This document shows positions 55,821-64,000 of a stretch of DNA of 64,000 bases, one piece after another (the first letter of the stretch is position 1; each line of letters opens with the position of its first letter). The DNA comes from Crocinitomicaceae bacterium (lineage in GTDB: Bacteria > Bacteroidota > Bacteroidia > Flavobacteriales_D > Crocinitomicaceae). The notes under the pieces were generated by a model. It ran no database searches and had not been told where the DNA came from. It saw only the letters and a list, made by a program, of their open reading frames with translations. The translations under genes and the position numbers were made by a program. The DNA lies in the NCBI GenBank assembly GCA_030730025.1, contig JANQWC010000012.1:80235-144234 (forward strand), written 5' to 3'.

Positions 55821-56715
55821 ACACGGCAAACTGCGCCTTGCACTGCAGGCCTTCTGGACCGCCCTCAAAGGGTATGTTCAGGACGGCGCCTTTCACCATG
55901 GTGCGGCCTTGGCCTACTACACGCTTTTTGCTTTCATTCCGATCATCTACCTCACCACCTCTATTTACGGGCGCATCATCGGGCAGCAAAACATGCGCGA
56001 CATCATCACCACCTTGCTCAAATCCGAACTTGGGCTCCAAGACCCTGCTTCTATTCTACAGCTCGTAGACAGCATGTCTTTTGACAAGCCCAATTTCTTT
56101 TTGGAACTCGTCAGTATTGGCGTGTTGCTCTATACTTGTTCGGCCTTTATGATTTCGCTGAAAAGAAGCTTGAATGAGTTTTTTCATGTCAGTAAAAAAA
56201 GCCGACAAGAGTCCAATCTTTTTATGGAAATCATTGGTTTTCGCTTTGTAGGCGTATTGCTCTTGGCCGTTTTTGCCTTGGTGATCATCCTTTTTTACTT
56301 TCTGCAGATATTTATCTTTTCGGCCCTCACGGGTTGGTTGCAATGGAATAACGGCTTTGTTGATTTCTCACTGCAATTGCTGCAAATTTTCTTGACACTG
56401 CTTTCAAATGTACTGATCTTCACACTCATCTTTAAATACATGCACAATGCCAAGGTGAGTTGGCGCATTGCCCGCGATGGCGCTATTGTGACGGCTATTT
56501 TATTGTACCTGAGTCAGTGGGTGATCGGTTACTACTTGCAGCACTACTTCATCATGGGCAAACTCGGGGTAGCCAATTCGATTTTCATCATGTTGGCGTG
56601 GGTCCACTACTCCGCTCAGATTGTCTTTTTTGGGGCCCAATTTACGTATCAAATTGGCAAGGTTTTTCAAGACCGAATTCTGTCAGACATCAAAGAAACG
56701 ACGGCGGTTTCCTGA
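55801..56715 (+). CDS. YihY/BrkB-family membrane protein
   Basis: This 304-aa inner-membrane protein has about six hydrophobic segments and belongs to the YihY/BrkB (old RNase BN) family, whose role is unclear; flippase or transport roles have been proposed. FHHGAALAYYTLFAFIPIIYL near residues 31-51 is the family signature. The start is TTG (55801), giving a short basic N-terminus; no ATG fits better. It overlaps the ABC ATPase gene by 20 bases and the convergent lptD by 26. Confidence 0.87.
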   Translation: MKSAKNKHGKLRLALQAFWTALKGYVQDGAFHHGAALAYYTLFAFIPIIYLTTSIYGRIIGQQNMRDIITTLLKSELGLQDPASILQLVDSMSFDKPNFFLELVSIGVLLYTCSAFMISLKRSLNEFFHVSKKSRQESNLFMEIIGFRFVGVLLLAVFALVIILFYFLQIFIFSALTGWLQWNNGFVDFSLQLLQIFLTLLSNVLIFTLIFKYMHNAKVSWRIARDGAIVTAILLYLSQWVIGYYLQHYFIMGKLGVANSIFIMLAWVHYSAQIVFFGAQFTYQIGKVFQDRILSDIKETTAVS

Positions 56716-59215
56716 ATTCAATTTTGGCGTCTCGGAAAATACTAGAGGTGTTGCGGATGGTCAGCAAGAAGCTTTTGTTGCCGCCAATTGGCACATAATA
56801 GAACGAAAGCGCCCAGCAATGCATATTCCGATTCAAGGAAAAATAAGCGTTGGTTAGCCTGCCTTCTTGCAAATTGATATTGAGATTGCCCGATACATTC
56901 CAGCGCTTCGTGAAACTTAAATCTCCGCTCAGCACCAATGTTTGTACATATTGCCAAGCCGCTGGACTCGTTGAAGAAATTTGCTGATTGGCCTGTATGC
57001 TGTAAACGTGCGACACGTTCATCTTCCAAGGAATGTCGTAATAAATGGCGCGTTCGGGGTGCAATGCATAGTAGTTCAGATCAGCATTCCAGTCTTGTTC
57101 GTTGAACAAAGTACTATGGTCTTGTAACTTTTTGCGGTCTTTTTTGGGCGCCAATACCAGTGTAGTAGTCAGGTTGGTGGTGGTGAGCCTACCCAATTTT
57201 TGTGCATTTTGCCAAGCGTAGGTTCCGATACTTGCACCGGTTGTGGTCCAGGCGTAGGGGCTCCATTGTGCATTGGAAACAAAATTGATCCAGCTAGCCG
57301 GGCTAATGCGCAAATTGAGTGCTAAATCAGAGAGCTTCATGCTGTCTTTAGTGAAGTCGTAGTTGCCTGTCACTGAGAATTGATCGATGAGCCGCACTTT
57401 TTTATAGCCCGTCAGCGTATCTTGCTCCGATTTGAACTTGAGTTCTGCCGTATTATTGATGCCAAAAGTGAGCAAAGACGCCTCTCTGACTGAGCCAACG
57501 GAATAAATACTGCGCTCAAATGGCGAATAAGAAATTGTACTTTGATTTGGGCCTACATTGGCGCTCACGAGCGGATTCCAACCTGGCGTATACCGATAGC
57601 CGATATTTGGCGTCATGAGGTGGCGCAATCTGGCTTGTTTGGGGCCCACAAAACGGTAATAGCCATAAAGTACGGTTGTGGCAGTCAAATTGAAATTGAG
57701 CTCGTGGCGCAAGGCCATTTGCCTGACGGTATCCACGAGGGTCTTGTTTTCTAAAGGATCGTAAGACTTGACAATTTGCTGGAAATTGATTTTGTTGCCA
57801 TAATTGAGACTCGGATTGATCTTCACGGCATTTTTAAACAACCCGGTATTGGTCTGGATGCTGATGCCCTGACTGATGCCGTTCATCAGACGCTGGCTAA
57901 TGGCCGTGAAATCGCCGTTGGTGAGCAAGGAGTCTGCAAATTGGGAGCGGTTTTGCGCCTCTAAATTATAAGTGATGCCAATGCGCTGAATGGTTTTTTT
58001 CCAGTTTTTGTCTGCGGTTTCAAAAAGATCTTTGAAAGGGAAAACGCGCGTAACGTTCACGTTCAGCACAGGACTCGTGAAAGAGATGTTCTGCGCAATG
58101 GAGTTTTGGCGCAACGACATTTTGAGCCCCGTATTGATGGGCTTTCCAGGAAAATTACGCGCTAAATTGATGTCTGAATTGAAAGAGTTCGAGAAATATT
58201 CCGGGTTGATCGGATCTAGCGAATTCTTGGATTTATTGTCGGAGATAAAATTGACGTTTGAAGAAAAATCCCAAAACGGATTAGACTTTTGCGCCTTGCG
58301 GTGGGTCCAGCTCACGGTTACCTTGTTGGCCTTGACATTAGTTGGGAAGCCGCTGTTGAATTGCTGAAAACCCAACGACAAGCGTCCGTTGTAGCCGTAG
58401 CGCTTGGCGTAATCGAGGTCGTTGCGCAAGCCCCAAGAACCACGGCTGTATAAATTGGCATACACAGAAGTTTGGTAGCGGTCGTTAATTGGGAAATACC
58501 AACCCAAATTTTGGAAACCAAATCCGTAGGCTGAAAGCGGAATAAACTCCGGAAACAACAAACCAGAGGTGCGCTCCTTTTGATTGGTCGGAATAAATGC
58601 AAAAGGCAAACCAAGTGGTGTTGGAATGCCCGAAACCCATAAATTCATGGGGCCCGTTACAATGCGTTCATTTGGCACCAATACACCTTTACTCAGCTGA
58701 AAATGGTAGTGTGGCTCTTCTAAATCACAAGTGGTGAGGATCCCCTGACGCAAATGGAGCTCTTCGTTGGCTTGGCGTTTGGCGGTACCCATCCGAAAAT
58801 AAAACTCATCTTGCTTGATTGCAAGCGCCTTGATATAAGCTTTCTGGGTTTTGTAATTCATTTTGAGTGTCTCGCAGCGAATGGTTTCGGTGCCTTCGGT
58901 AAGCTCTGGAAATTCAACTTTTTCCCCTAAGCTATCGACCCGATAACTCGCCTCCACCTGATTGGAATCGATGTCGATGAGGATGTACCCAGCTTTCAAT
59001 GTAAAGCCCTCGCTCTGCACTTCGGCGTTACCATAGAGGTAAATTTTGCGGTTTTGAACGTCGTGCCTGATTTTTTCACTCGCCTTGTAAGTCACGATCT
59101 GATTGAGACTTTCTCCGTCGACAAACAGGGTATCTTGGGCTGTAACCAATACCTGATGGCACATTATTAACAATGTGACGAAGAAAAGTTGTAAAAAGCG
59201 CTGGCGCTGGCTCAA
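56690..59215 (-). CDS. lptD: LPS-assembly outer-membrane protein LptD
   Basis: LptD is the outer-membrane barrel that inserts LPS into the outer leaflet. A signal peptide (FLQLFFVTLLIMCHQVLVTAQ) is followed by the OstA/LptA-like jellyroll (NRKIYLYGNAEVQSEGFTLKAG, about 55-110) and a long barrel ending NTSSIFRDAKIEFRKPP. The protein is 841 aa, within the family range. The start is TTG: there is an in-frame stop four codons upstream, and the next ATG falls inside the signal peptide. The intergenic distance to the divergent amidase gene is only 22 bases. Confidence 0.9.
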   Translation of the reverse strand: MSQRQRFLQLFFVTLLIMCHQVLVTAQDTLFVDGESLNQIVTYKASEKIRHDVQNRKIYLYGNAEVQSEGFTLKAGYILIDIDSNQVEASYRVDSLGEKVEFPELTEGTETIRCETLKMNYKTQKAYIKALAIKQDEFYFRMGTAKRQANEELHLRQGILTTCDLEEPHYHFQLSKGVLVPNERIVTGPMNLWVSGIPTPLGLPFAFIPTNQKERTSGLLFPEFIPLSAYGFGFQNLGWYFPINDRYQTSVYANLYSRGSWGLRNDLDYAKRYGYNGRLSLGFQQFNSGFPTNVKANKVTVSWTHRKAQKSNPFWDFSSNVNFISDNKSKNSLDPINPEYFSNSFNSDINLARNFPGKPINTGLKMSLRQNSIAQNISFTSPVLNVNVTRVFPFKDLFETADKNWKKTIQRIGITYNLEAQNRSQFADSLLTNGDFTAISQRLMNGISQGISIQTNTGLFKNAVKINPSLNYGNKINFQQIVKSYDPLENKTLVDTVRQMALRHELNFNLTATTVLYGYYRFVGPKQARLRHLMTPNIGYRYTPGWNPLVSANVGPNQSTISYSPFERSIYSVGSVREASLLTFGINNTAELKFKSEQDTLTGYKKVRLIDQFSVTGNYDFTKDSMKLSDLALNLRISPASWINFVSNAQWSPYAWTTTGASIGTYAWQNAQKLGRLTTTNLTTTLVLAPKKDRKKLQDHSTLFNEQDWNADLNYYALHPERAIYYDIPWKMNVSHVYSIQANQQISSTSPAAWQYVQTLVLSGDLSFTKRWNVSGNLNINLQEGRLTNAYFSLNRNMHCWALSFYYVPIGGNKSFLLTIRNTSSIFRDAKIEFRKPPSFL

Positions 59216-59225
59216 GATGCTTACT

Positions 59226-59233
59226 TAGATTTG
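59226..59233 (+). promoter_or_regulatory. -7 box for the amidase, 4 bases before the ATG
   Basis: TAGATTTG is an exact TAnnTTTG match that ends four bases before the ATG; a leaderless mRNA is predicted. No -33 TTG at normal spacing. Confidence 0.48.
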
Positions 59234-59237
59234 TAAT

Positions 59238-60419
59238 ATGCAGGAAAAACGTACAAAGCTACCAATTTTCAATGGCTTGCAAAAAAACGCAATTCGCGTC
59301 TTTTTATTGGCAGCGTTGTTTTTAATTTCAAACAACTTCATTTGGGGGCAAACAAGTAAAATCAAAACCATTGTAATCGATGCCGGACACGGCGGACACG
59401 ACCCTGGTTGCCATGGCGCTCAGAACAACGAAAAAGAAGTCTGCCTCTCAATGGCACTAAAGTTGGGCGCGCTCATCAAAGAACGTTACCCCGACATCAA
59501 AATCATTTACACCCGCAGCACAGATGTGTTTGTAGAACTCGCAGAGCGCGCAAACATTGCCAATCGCAACAACGCCGATTTGTTCATTTGCATACACGCC
59601 AACGCCGGCAGCACCACGGCTTACGGGTCAGAAACATACGTTTTGGGTCTGCACCGCACAGACGCCCAACAAAAAGTTGCCGAACGAGAAAACGCCAGTA
59701 TTGCCCTCGAAGACGACAAAGGCGCCAAATACCGTTCCTACGACCTCACACCAGACGGCATCATCGCCCTACAGTTTCAATTAGCTGTTTTTCACCGCCA
59801 GTCTATTCTTTTTGCCGAAATGATCCAAAAGGAATTCAAGCGCATTGGTCGTTATGACCGCGGTGTCAAACAAGCTGGCTTTTTGGTACTCTACAAAACC
59901 ACCATGCCGAGCGTATTGATTGAAACGGCATTTTTACCCAACCCCGCTGAAGAAAAACTCATCGGGACCGCAGGAGGCCAACAAAAAATGGCGCAATCGA
60001 TGTTTCAAGCGTTTGTCAACTACAAAAATGCGACTGAAGGCAAAACCGTTGTGGGCGGAACCACCGCGCAACAAGCGCCTGCCGATCCGAAAATAATTGA
60101 TGTCAAGCCACCTAAACCCGTAGAAATACCGAAAGAAGCCCCAAAAGAGCAAGGACTTGTATTTAGGGTGCAAATTGAGACCTCCAATAAGGCCATACCG
60201 ACCAAGTCAAGCCATTTCAATGGACTTGAAATATTTGAATATCAAGACAATACACTTTTCAAATATTGCACTGGAACCTTTCCAAATGACCTTCCAGCTG
60301 CCAAAAACTACAAAAACGAACTCATTCAAAAAGGCTTTCCTCATGCATTTGTAGTGGCTTTCCTCGACGGAGAACGCATCAGTATTGAAAAAGCCATTAA
60401 ATTAGCAGAAAAAAACTAG
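59238..60419 (+). CDS. N-acetylmuramoyl-L-alanine amidase (Amidase_3) with a SPOR-like tail
   Basis: The enzyme cuts the amide bond between MurNAc and the stem peptide, usually during cell separation. Zn ligands are in VIDAGHGGHDPG near residue 46, NNEKEV near 62 and CIHANAGS near 117, with the catalytic Glu in VLIETAFLPNP near 228. The signal/anchor segment is near residues 17-37. A proline-rich linker (DVKPPKPVEIPKEAP) leads to a C-terminal domain (LVFRVQIETS to GFPHAFVVAF) that resembles SPOR. The length is 393 aa. MlaD follows after one base. Confidence 0.92.
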   Translation: MQEKRTKLPIFNGLQKNAIRVFLLAALFLISNNFIWGQTSKIKTIVIDAGHGGHDPGCHGAQNNEKEVCLSMALKLGALIKERYPDIKIIYTRSTDVFVELAERANIANRNNADLFICIHANAGSTTAYGSETYVLGLHRTDAQQKVAERENASIALEDDKGAKYRSYDLTPDGIIALQFQLAVFHRQSILFAEMIQKEFKRIGRYDRGVKQAGFLVLYKTTMPSVLIETAFLPNPAEEKLIGTAGGQQKMAQSMFQAFVNYKNATEGKTVVGGTTAQQAPADPKIIDVKPPKPVEIPKEAPKEQGLVFRVQIETSNKAIPTKSSHFNGLEIFEYQDNTLFKYCTGTFPNDLPAAKNYKNELIQKGFPHAFVVAFLDGERISIEKAIKLAEKN

Positions 60420-60420
60420 C

Positions 60421-61458
60421 TTGAAATTCTCCAAAGAAATCAAAGCCGCGCTCATCGCGCTTGTGGCCATTGTGGTGCTTATTGCCGGCATCAACTTCCT
60501 GAAGGGCAATAGCTTTTTTGGTGGTGACGACGTCTACACCGCTTATTTCCCTAATTCTGGCCAGCTCATGGTGTCTTCAAACGTGACACTCGATGGCGTC
60601 GAAATTGGCAAGGTCATGAGCATCCAATCCAATCCGACCGGCGATTCACTGCACAAAGTCAAAATGACTTTCAATATCCACAACAGCGATATTCGGCTGC
60701 CTAAAGGTACGATTATCGAAATTGGTTCACTTGATTTCTTTACCAAAGCACTTGTTGTCCAACTCCCTGTAGTCGGTGATGGTAAATTTTACAAAGTTGG
60801 CGCCACCATTCCAGGACGCGTTTCTGTAGATATGGTCACGCAAGTAAAGGCCTACGCAGATCCGATTTCTCAGAAATTACAAACCATGATGCTCTCCGTA
60901 GACAAAATGGTCAGCTCCCTTTCTTCATTTTGGGACACCACCGCTACGTCAGAGCTAGAAGGTAGCCTCAAACAAGTCAAACTCACCATCAAGAAATTGG
61001 GCAACGTAGCCGACGAACTCCAAGGCTTTGTGGCTGTCGAACGCGCTCAATTCTCCAAAATCATGGCCAATGTGGAAGCCATTACCCTCAATTTGCGCAA
61101 AAGCAACGACCAAATTGCAGGCATCATTGGCAATACCCGCAAAATTACCGATGAGCTCGTCACTGCTGATTTCAAAGGCACTATTTTAGAAGCCCAAACG
61201 ACGCTCAAGAAGTTCAATATGGTCCTCACCGAAGTCGAAAAAGGACAAGGCACACTTGGCAAGCTCATCCACGACGACAAACTTTACGCCGAACTCGTGG
61301 CCACCAACAACGATCTTCAAAATTTAGTGAAAGACCTCGAGGCGCATCCAGAGCGCTACGTACACTTATCCCTTATTGGTGGCAAAACCAAAGGATTGCA
61401 ACTTTCTAAGCAAAACGAAGACAAGCTCCTCAAAATACTGGACAGCTTGCCTGAATAA
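60421..61458 (+). CDS. MlaD/MCE-family lipid transport protein
   Basis: This 345-aa protein has one membrane anchor (IKAALIALVAIVVLIAGINFL), then an MCE domain at about 38-118 (VYTAYFPNSGQLMVSSNVTLDGVEIGKV) and a long helical tail with predicted coiled coil. MCE proteins move phospholipids between inner and outer membranes. No mlaE or mlaF gene is next to it. The start is TTG, directly after the amidase stop (1 base gap), which implies co-transcription; no better ATG exists before the anchor. Confidence 0.88.
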   Translation: MKFSKEIKAALIALVAIVVLIAGINFLKGNSFFGGDDVYTAYFPNSGQLMVSSNVTLDGVEIGKVMSIQSNPTGDSLHKVKMTFNIHNSDIRLPKGTIIEIGSLDFFTKALVVQLPVVGDGKFYKVGATIPGRVSVDMVTQVKAYADPISQKLQTMMLSVDKMVSSLSSFWDTTATSELEGSLKQVKLTIKKLGNVADELQGFVAVERAQFSKIMANVEAITLNLRKSNDQIAGIIGNTRKITDELVTADFKGTILEAQTTLKKFNMVLTEVEKGQGTLGKLIHDDKLYAELVATNNDLQNLVKDLEAHPERYVHLSLIGGKTKGLQLSKQNEDKLLKILDSLPE

Positions 61459-61467
61459 ACTGTACTC

Positions 61468-62772
61468 ATGCAACAACTCATTTTTGGCGTCCTGACGCTC
61501 TCCAGTTTTGGTTTTTTTGCATTCAACTTGCGCAAAATTGCTCAAAACATTCACATGGGTCTGCCCCTAGACCGCACTGATCGCAAAGCAGACCGTTGGC
61601 GCACCATGCTTTTGGTGGCACTTGGCCAAAAGAAAATGTTCACGCGCCCCATTCCTGCACTCCTGCATTTGACCATCTATGCCTCGTTTGTCATCACCCA
61701 AATTGAGCTCATCGAAATTTTAGTCGATGGCATCAGTGGCTCACATCGTTTTTTCCAAGATAGCCTTGGCGGCTTTTATACTTTCATGATCAGCTTCATT
61801 GAGGTGTTGTCTGTTTTGGCATTTATTGGCACCGTTGCTTTTTTGGCGCGCCGCAACATGCTCAAGCTACCACGCCTCAACATGAAAGAACTCGCGGGCT
61901 GGCCTACCCAAGATGCCAACCTCATCCTCGTATTTGAACTCATTTTAATCAGCTTCATCTTCACGATGAACGGCGCTGATGAAGTCTTGCAAGGATATGC
62001 TGGCAACTCCAACGGTTTTGCAATCAGTTCTTGGTTAGGACCTATTTTATTTGAGGGCAAGAGCGCGCATACCCTGCATGTGTTGGAACAAATAGGCTGG
62101 TGGGGCCACATCATCATGGTTTATACTTTCATGAACTACCTGCCCTACTCTAAGCATCTTCATATTTTCATGGCTTTTCCGAACACCTATTTTTCCAAAT
62201 TGGAACCAAAAGGACAATTTACAAATATGGCGAGCGTAACAGCTGAAGTCAAGCTCATGCTCGACCCCAATGCAGATCCTTACGCTGCGCCGGCTACCGA
62301 TGCTGCACCTTCTCGCTTTGGCGCCAAAGACGTCACCGACCTCACCTGGAAAAACCTCATGGACGCCTACAGCTGCACTGAATGTGGGCGCTGTACGTCT
62401 GCTTGCCCTGCAAATACAACAGGTAAATTACTTTCGCCGCGCAAAATCATGATGGACACCAGAGACCGCATGGTAGAACTCGGCGACTACAAACGCAAAA
62501 ATGGCAGCGACGCCGAAGACGGAAAAAGCCTCTTGGGCAACTACATTACTGAAGAAGAACTATGGGCTTGCACCAGCTGCAATGCTTGTGTTCAAGAATG
62601 CCCAGTGAATATCGATCCGCTTTCCATCATCATCGATTTACGCCGCTTTTTAGTCATGGAAGAATCCAAAGTACCGACAGAGCTCACCGGCATGCTCACC
62701 AATATTGAAAACAACGGTGCACCATGGCAATTTGCGCCAACTGAACGCATGAATTGGGCAAACGAAGAATAG
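61468..62772 (+). CDS. membrane-bound 4Fe-4S dicluster protein
   Basis: This 434-aa protein has about five to six membrane segments in its first 240 residues, resembling the gamma (cytochrome b-like) subunit of nitrate reductase or HdrE. A soluble domain then carries two 4Fe-4S clusters: CTECGRCTSACP near residue 308 and CTSCNACVQECP near 371. With the next gene it forms an HdrBC/GlpC-like electron-transfer pair. The electron donor and acceptor are unknown. No flavoprotein dehydrogenase lies next to it. Confidence 0.9.
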   Translation: MQQLIFGVLTLSSFGFFAFNLRKIAQNIHMGLPLDRTDRKADRWRTMLLVALGQKKMFTRPIPALLHLTIYASFVITQIELIEILVDGISGSHRFFQDSLGGFYTFMISFIEVLSVLAFIGTVAFLARRNMLKLPRLNMKELAGWPTQDANLILVFELILISFIFTMNGADEVLQGYAGNSNGFAISSWLGPILFEGKSAHTLHVLEQIGWWGHIIMVYTFMNYLPYSKHLHIFMAFPNTYFSKLEPKGQFTNMASVTAEVKLMLDPNADPYAAPATDAAPSRFGAKDVTDLTWKNLMDAYSCTECGRCTSACPANTTGKLLSPRKIMMDTRDRMVELGDYKRKNGSDAEDGKSLLGNYITEEELWACTSCNACVQECPVNIDPLSIIIDLRRFLVMEESKVPTELTGMLTNIENNGAPWQFAPTERMNWANEE

Positions 62773-62788
62773 TCAAAAAGACCTAGCA

Positions 62789-63577
62789 ATGAGCATACAA
62801 GTACGCACAATGGCCGACATGATGGCCTCAGGAGAAAGCCCAGACATCTTATTTTGGGTAGGTTGCGCCGGATCTTTTGATGACCGCGCCAAAAAAATCA
62901 CCAAAGCATTGGTCAAGATTTTGAACCATTGTAAGGTCAATTTTGCGGTCCTCGGAGCCGAAGAAAGCTGCACCGGCGACCCCGCTAAACGCGCTGGCAA
63001 CGAGTTCACCTTTCAGATGCAAGCACTCATGAACATTGAGTTGCTCAATGGCTACGAAGTCAAGAAAATCGTAACAGCGTGTCCGCATTGTTTCAATACG
63101 CTCAAAAACGAATATCCTGAGCTCGGTGGCACTTATGAAGTGATCCACCACACCCAACTCATCCAAGACCTCATCAATACCGGTAAATTGACCCTTGCCG
63201 ACAACGGTACTTTCAAGGGCAAGAAAATCACGTTCCACGACCCGTGTTACCTCGGACGCGCCAACGACGTCTACGAAGCCCCACGCGAGCTCATCGTCAA
63301 GCTAGATGCTGCTTTGGTCGAAATGAAACGCTGTAAAACCAATGGTTTGTGCTGTGGTGCAGGCGGCGCGCAAATGTTCAAGGAAGCCGAAAAGGGCAAC
63401 AAAGAAATCAATATTGAACGCACCGAAGACGCCATTGAAACCAGCGCCAATATCATCGCAACAGGTTGCCCATTTTGCAACACCATGATGACCGACGGCG
63501 TCAAGCACTTCGAAAAAGAAGAAGACGTCAAAGTCATGGACATCGCCGAACTCATCGCCAATGCTGCAGATCTCTAA
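62789..63577 (+). CDS. CCG-domain Fe-S protein (HdrB/LldE-like)
   Basis: This 262-aa protein has two cysteine-rich CCG domains as in HdrB, GlpC and LldE, which bind 4Fe-4S clusters in some members. Motifs are WVGCAGSFDDRAKK near residue 25, AGAEESCTGDPAKR-type EESCTGD near 65, TACPHCFNTLKNEYPELGG near 92 and GLCCGAGGAQMF near 188. No signal peptide, so it is cytoplasmic and likely docks on the membrane Fe-S protein encoded 16 bases upstream. Confidence 0.9.
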   Translation: MSIQVRTMADMMASGESPDILFWVGCAGSFDDRAKKITKALVKILNHCKVNFAVLGAEESCTGDPAKRAGNEFTFQMQALMNIELLNGYEVKKIVTACPHCFNTLKNEYPELGGTYEVIHHTQLIQDLINTGKLTLADNGTFKGKKITFHDPCYLGRANDVYEAPRELIVKLDAALVEMKRCKTNGLCCGAGGAQMFKEAEKGNKEINIERTEDAIETSANIIATGCPFCNTMMTDGVKHFEKEEDVKVMDIAELIANAADL

Positions 63578-63974
63578 TTTAGCGCCACACTTTGGCCCCG
63601 AGTGTCGGGTCTGGGTATTTATTGGCAAACGCGCCCTAGACGCCACAGAAGCAGCTTGGGCTAATGAAATGCTCGTGTCTTTCACCCAAACATGGCAAAC
63701 GCACGGCAAAGCCATGAATGCCTCCGGATTTGTTTTCGAAAACCACGCGTTGGTCATTGTTGCCAACGAAGCAGGCGTTCAAGCCTCTGGCTGCTCTATG
63801 GATAAAATCAATCAGCAAATCCGCCAAATGGGCACCGAACTCGGTGTCGACTACTTCGAGCGCATGAACACCCTCGTTTGGGATAACAACACTTGGGCTC
63901 TCAGCACCTTCTCACCTACCGAAACACGCCGCACTGTTTCAGCTGCAACGCAGTTATTGGGGGAGTTGATGTAG
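63561..63974 (+). CDS. small protein linked to Fe-S genes, unknown function
   Basis: This 137-aa protein resembles a short flavobacterial protein often annotated (without good reason) as an ABC transporter ATPase. I see no Walker motif. Visible segments are CRVWVFIGKRALDATEAAW, VIVANEAGVQASGCSMDKI and FERMNTLVWDNNTWA. It overlaps the CCG gene by 17 bases, which suggests a shared role with the Fe-S pair. The window ends 26 bases later. Confidence 0.75.
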   Translation: MLQISNLAPHFGPECRVWVFIGKRALDATEAAWANEMLVSFTQTWQTHGKAMNASGFVFENHALVIVANEAGVQASGCSMDKINQQIRQMGTELGVDYFERMNTLVWDNNTWALSTFSPTETRRTVSAATQLLGELM

Positions 63975-64000
63975 TTGTTTCGGATTTTGAAAATTGCTTT

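Overview
The window is a dense stretch of bacterial chromosome of about 46-48% GC by eye, with roughly 58 protein genes on both strands. I see no rRNA, tRNA, CRISPR array, insertion sequence or prophage. It comes from a member of the Bacteroidota, most likely the class Flavobacteriia. The evidence is a type IX secretion/gliding block (porU, porV, a PorP/SprF protein, gldJ-murF), the flavobacterial order NUDIX-pyrE-SRPBCC-birA-rsfS-ftsH-cdsA-psd, Bacteroidota-type promoters (TAnnTTTG) and a near absence of Shine-Dalgarno sequences. The family and genus cannot be settled from this window.

Layout. 1-7995: the end of an acyl-CoA dehydrogenase gene, then a plus-strand run of anmK, an amino-acid dehydrogenase, an NhaD antiporter, folC, pyrR-pyrB, a STAS protein and RNase Z. 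7958-12599: lptG-like and tgt on the minus strand, then glycosyltransferase, ECF sigma factor and rsmG on the plus strand. 12603-23108: ispF-porV-porU on the minus strand facing sprF-gldJ-murF on the plus strand. 23158-32167: prfB, gcvH, a secreted nuclease co-transcribed with gyrB, glutathione peroxidase, an OmpA-type lipoprotein-like envelope protein, valS and a DUF1573 protein. 32258-38807: NUDIX/pyrE (start codons overlap on opposite strands), SRPBCC, birA, rsfS, ftsH, cdsA, psd and a small Lys/Ser/Cys-rich secreted peptide. 38875-45778: acyl-CoA synthetase, an SLC13 transporter, a small unknown protein, rlmI, a MATE exporter and fmt. 45772-50429: a TonB_C/beta-barrel protein, a TonB-dependent receptor under a TPP riboswitch, and asd. 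50465-56715: a lamin-tail-domain secreted protein and an operon of small unknown, LETM1-like, ABC ATPase and YihY/BrkB genes. 56690-63974: lptD, an amidase, an MlaD protein, and a membrane Fe-S protein with its HdrB-like partner.

How the genes work together. Envelope biogenesis dominates. PorU/PorV finish and anchor T9SS cargo, and GldJ and SprF belong to the same gliding/secretion machinery. LptD and the LptF/G-type permease move lipopolysaccharide, and MlaD handles lipids. MurF, AnmK and the amidase make and recycle peptidoglycan. CdsA and Psd make phosphatidylethanolamine. At least one secreted protein (50465) carries a T9SS-like C-terminal domain and is a plausible client. PyrR, PyrB and PyrE belong to pyrimidine metabolism but are split over two loci.

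The items most worth following are a compact TPP riboswitch before a TonB-dependent receptor with a visible alternative pairing, overlapping divergent ATGs of NUDIX and pyrE, -7 boxes only 3-5 bases from several start codons (predicted leaderless mRNAs), a Tgt without the usual zinc cysteines, a GldJ with a large insertion, and a TonB_C domain fused to an outer-membrane barrel. No gap between genes exceeds 300 bases; the longest (about 218 bases, 49228-49445) holds the riboswitch.
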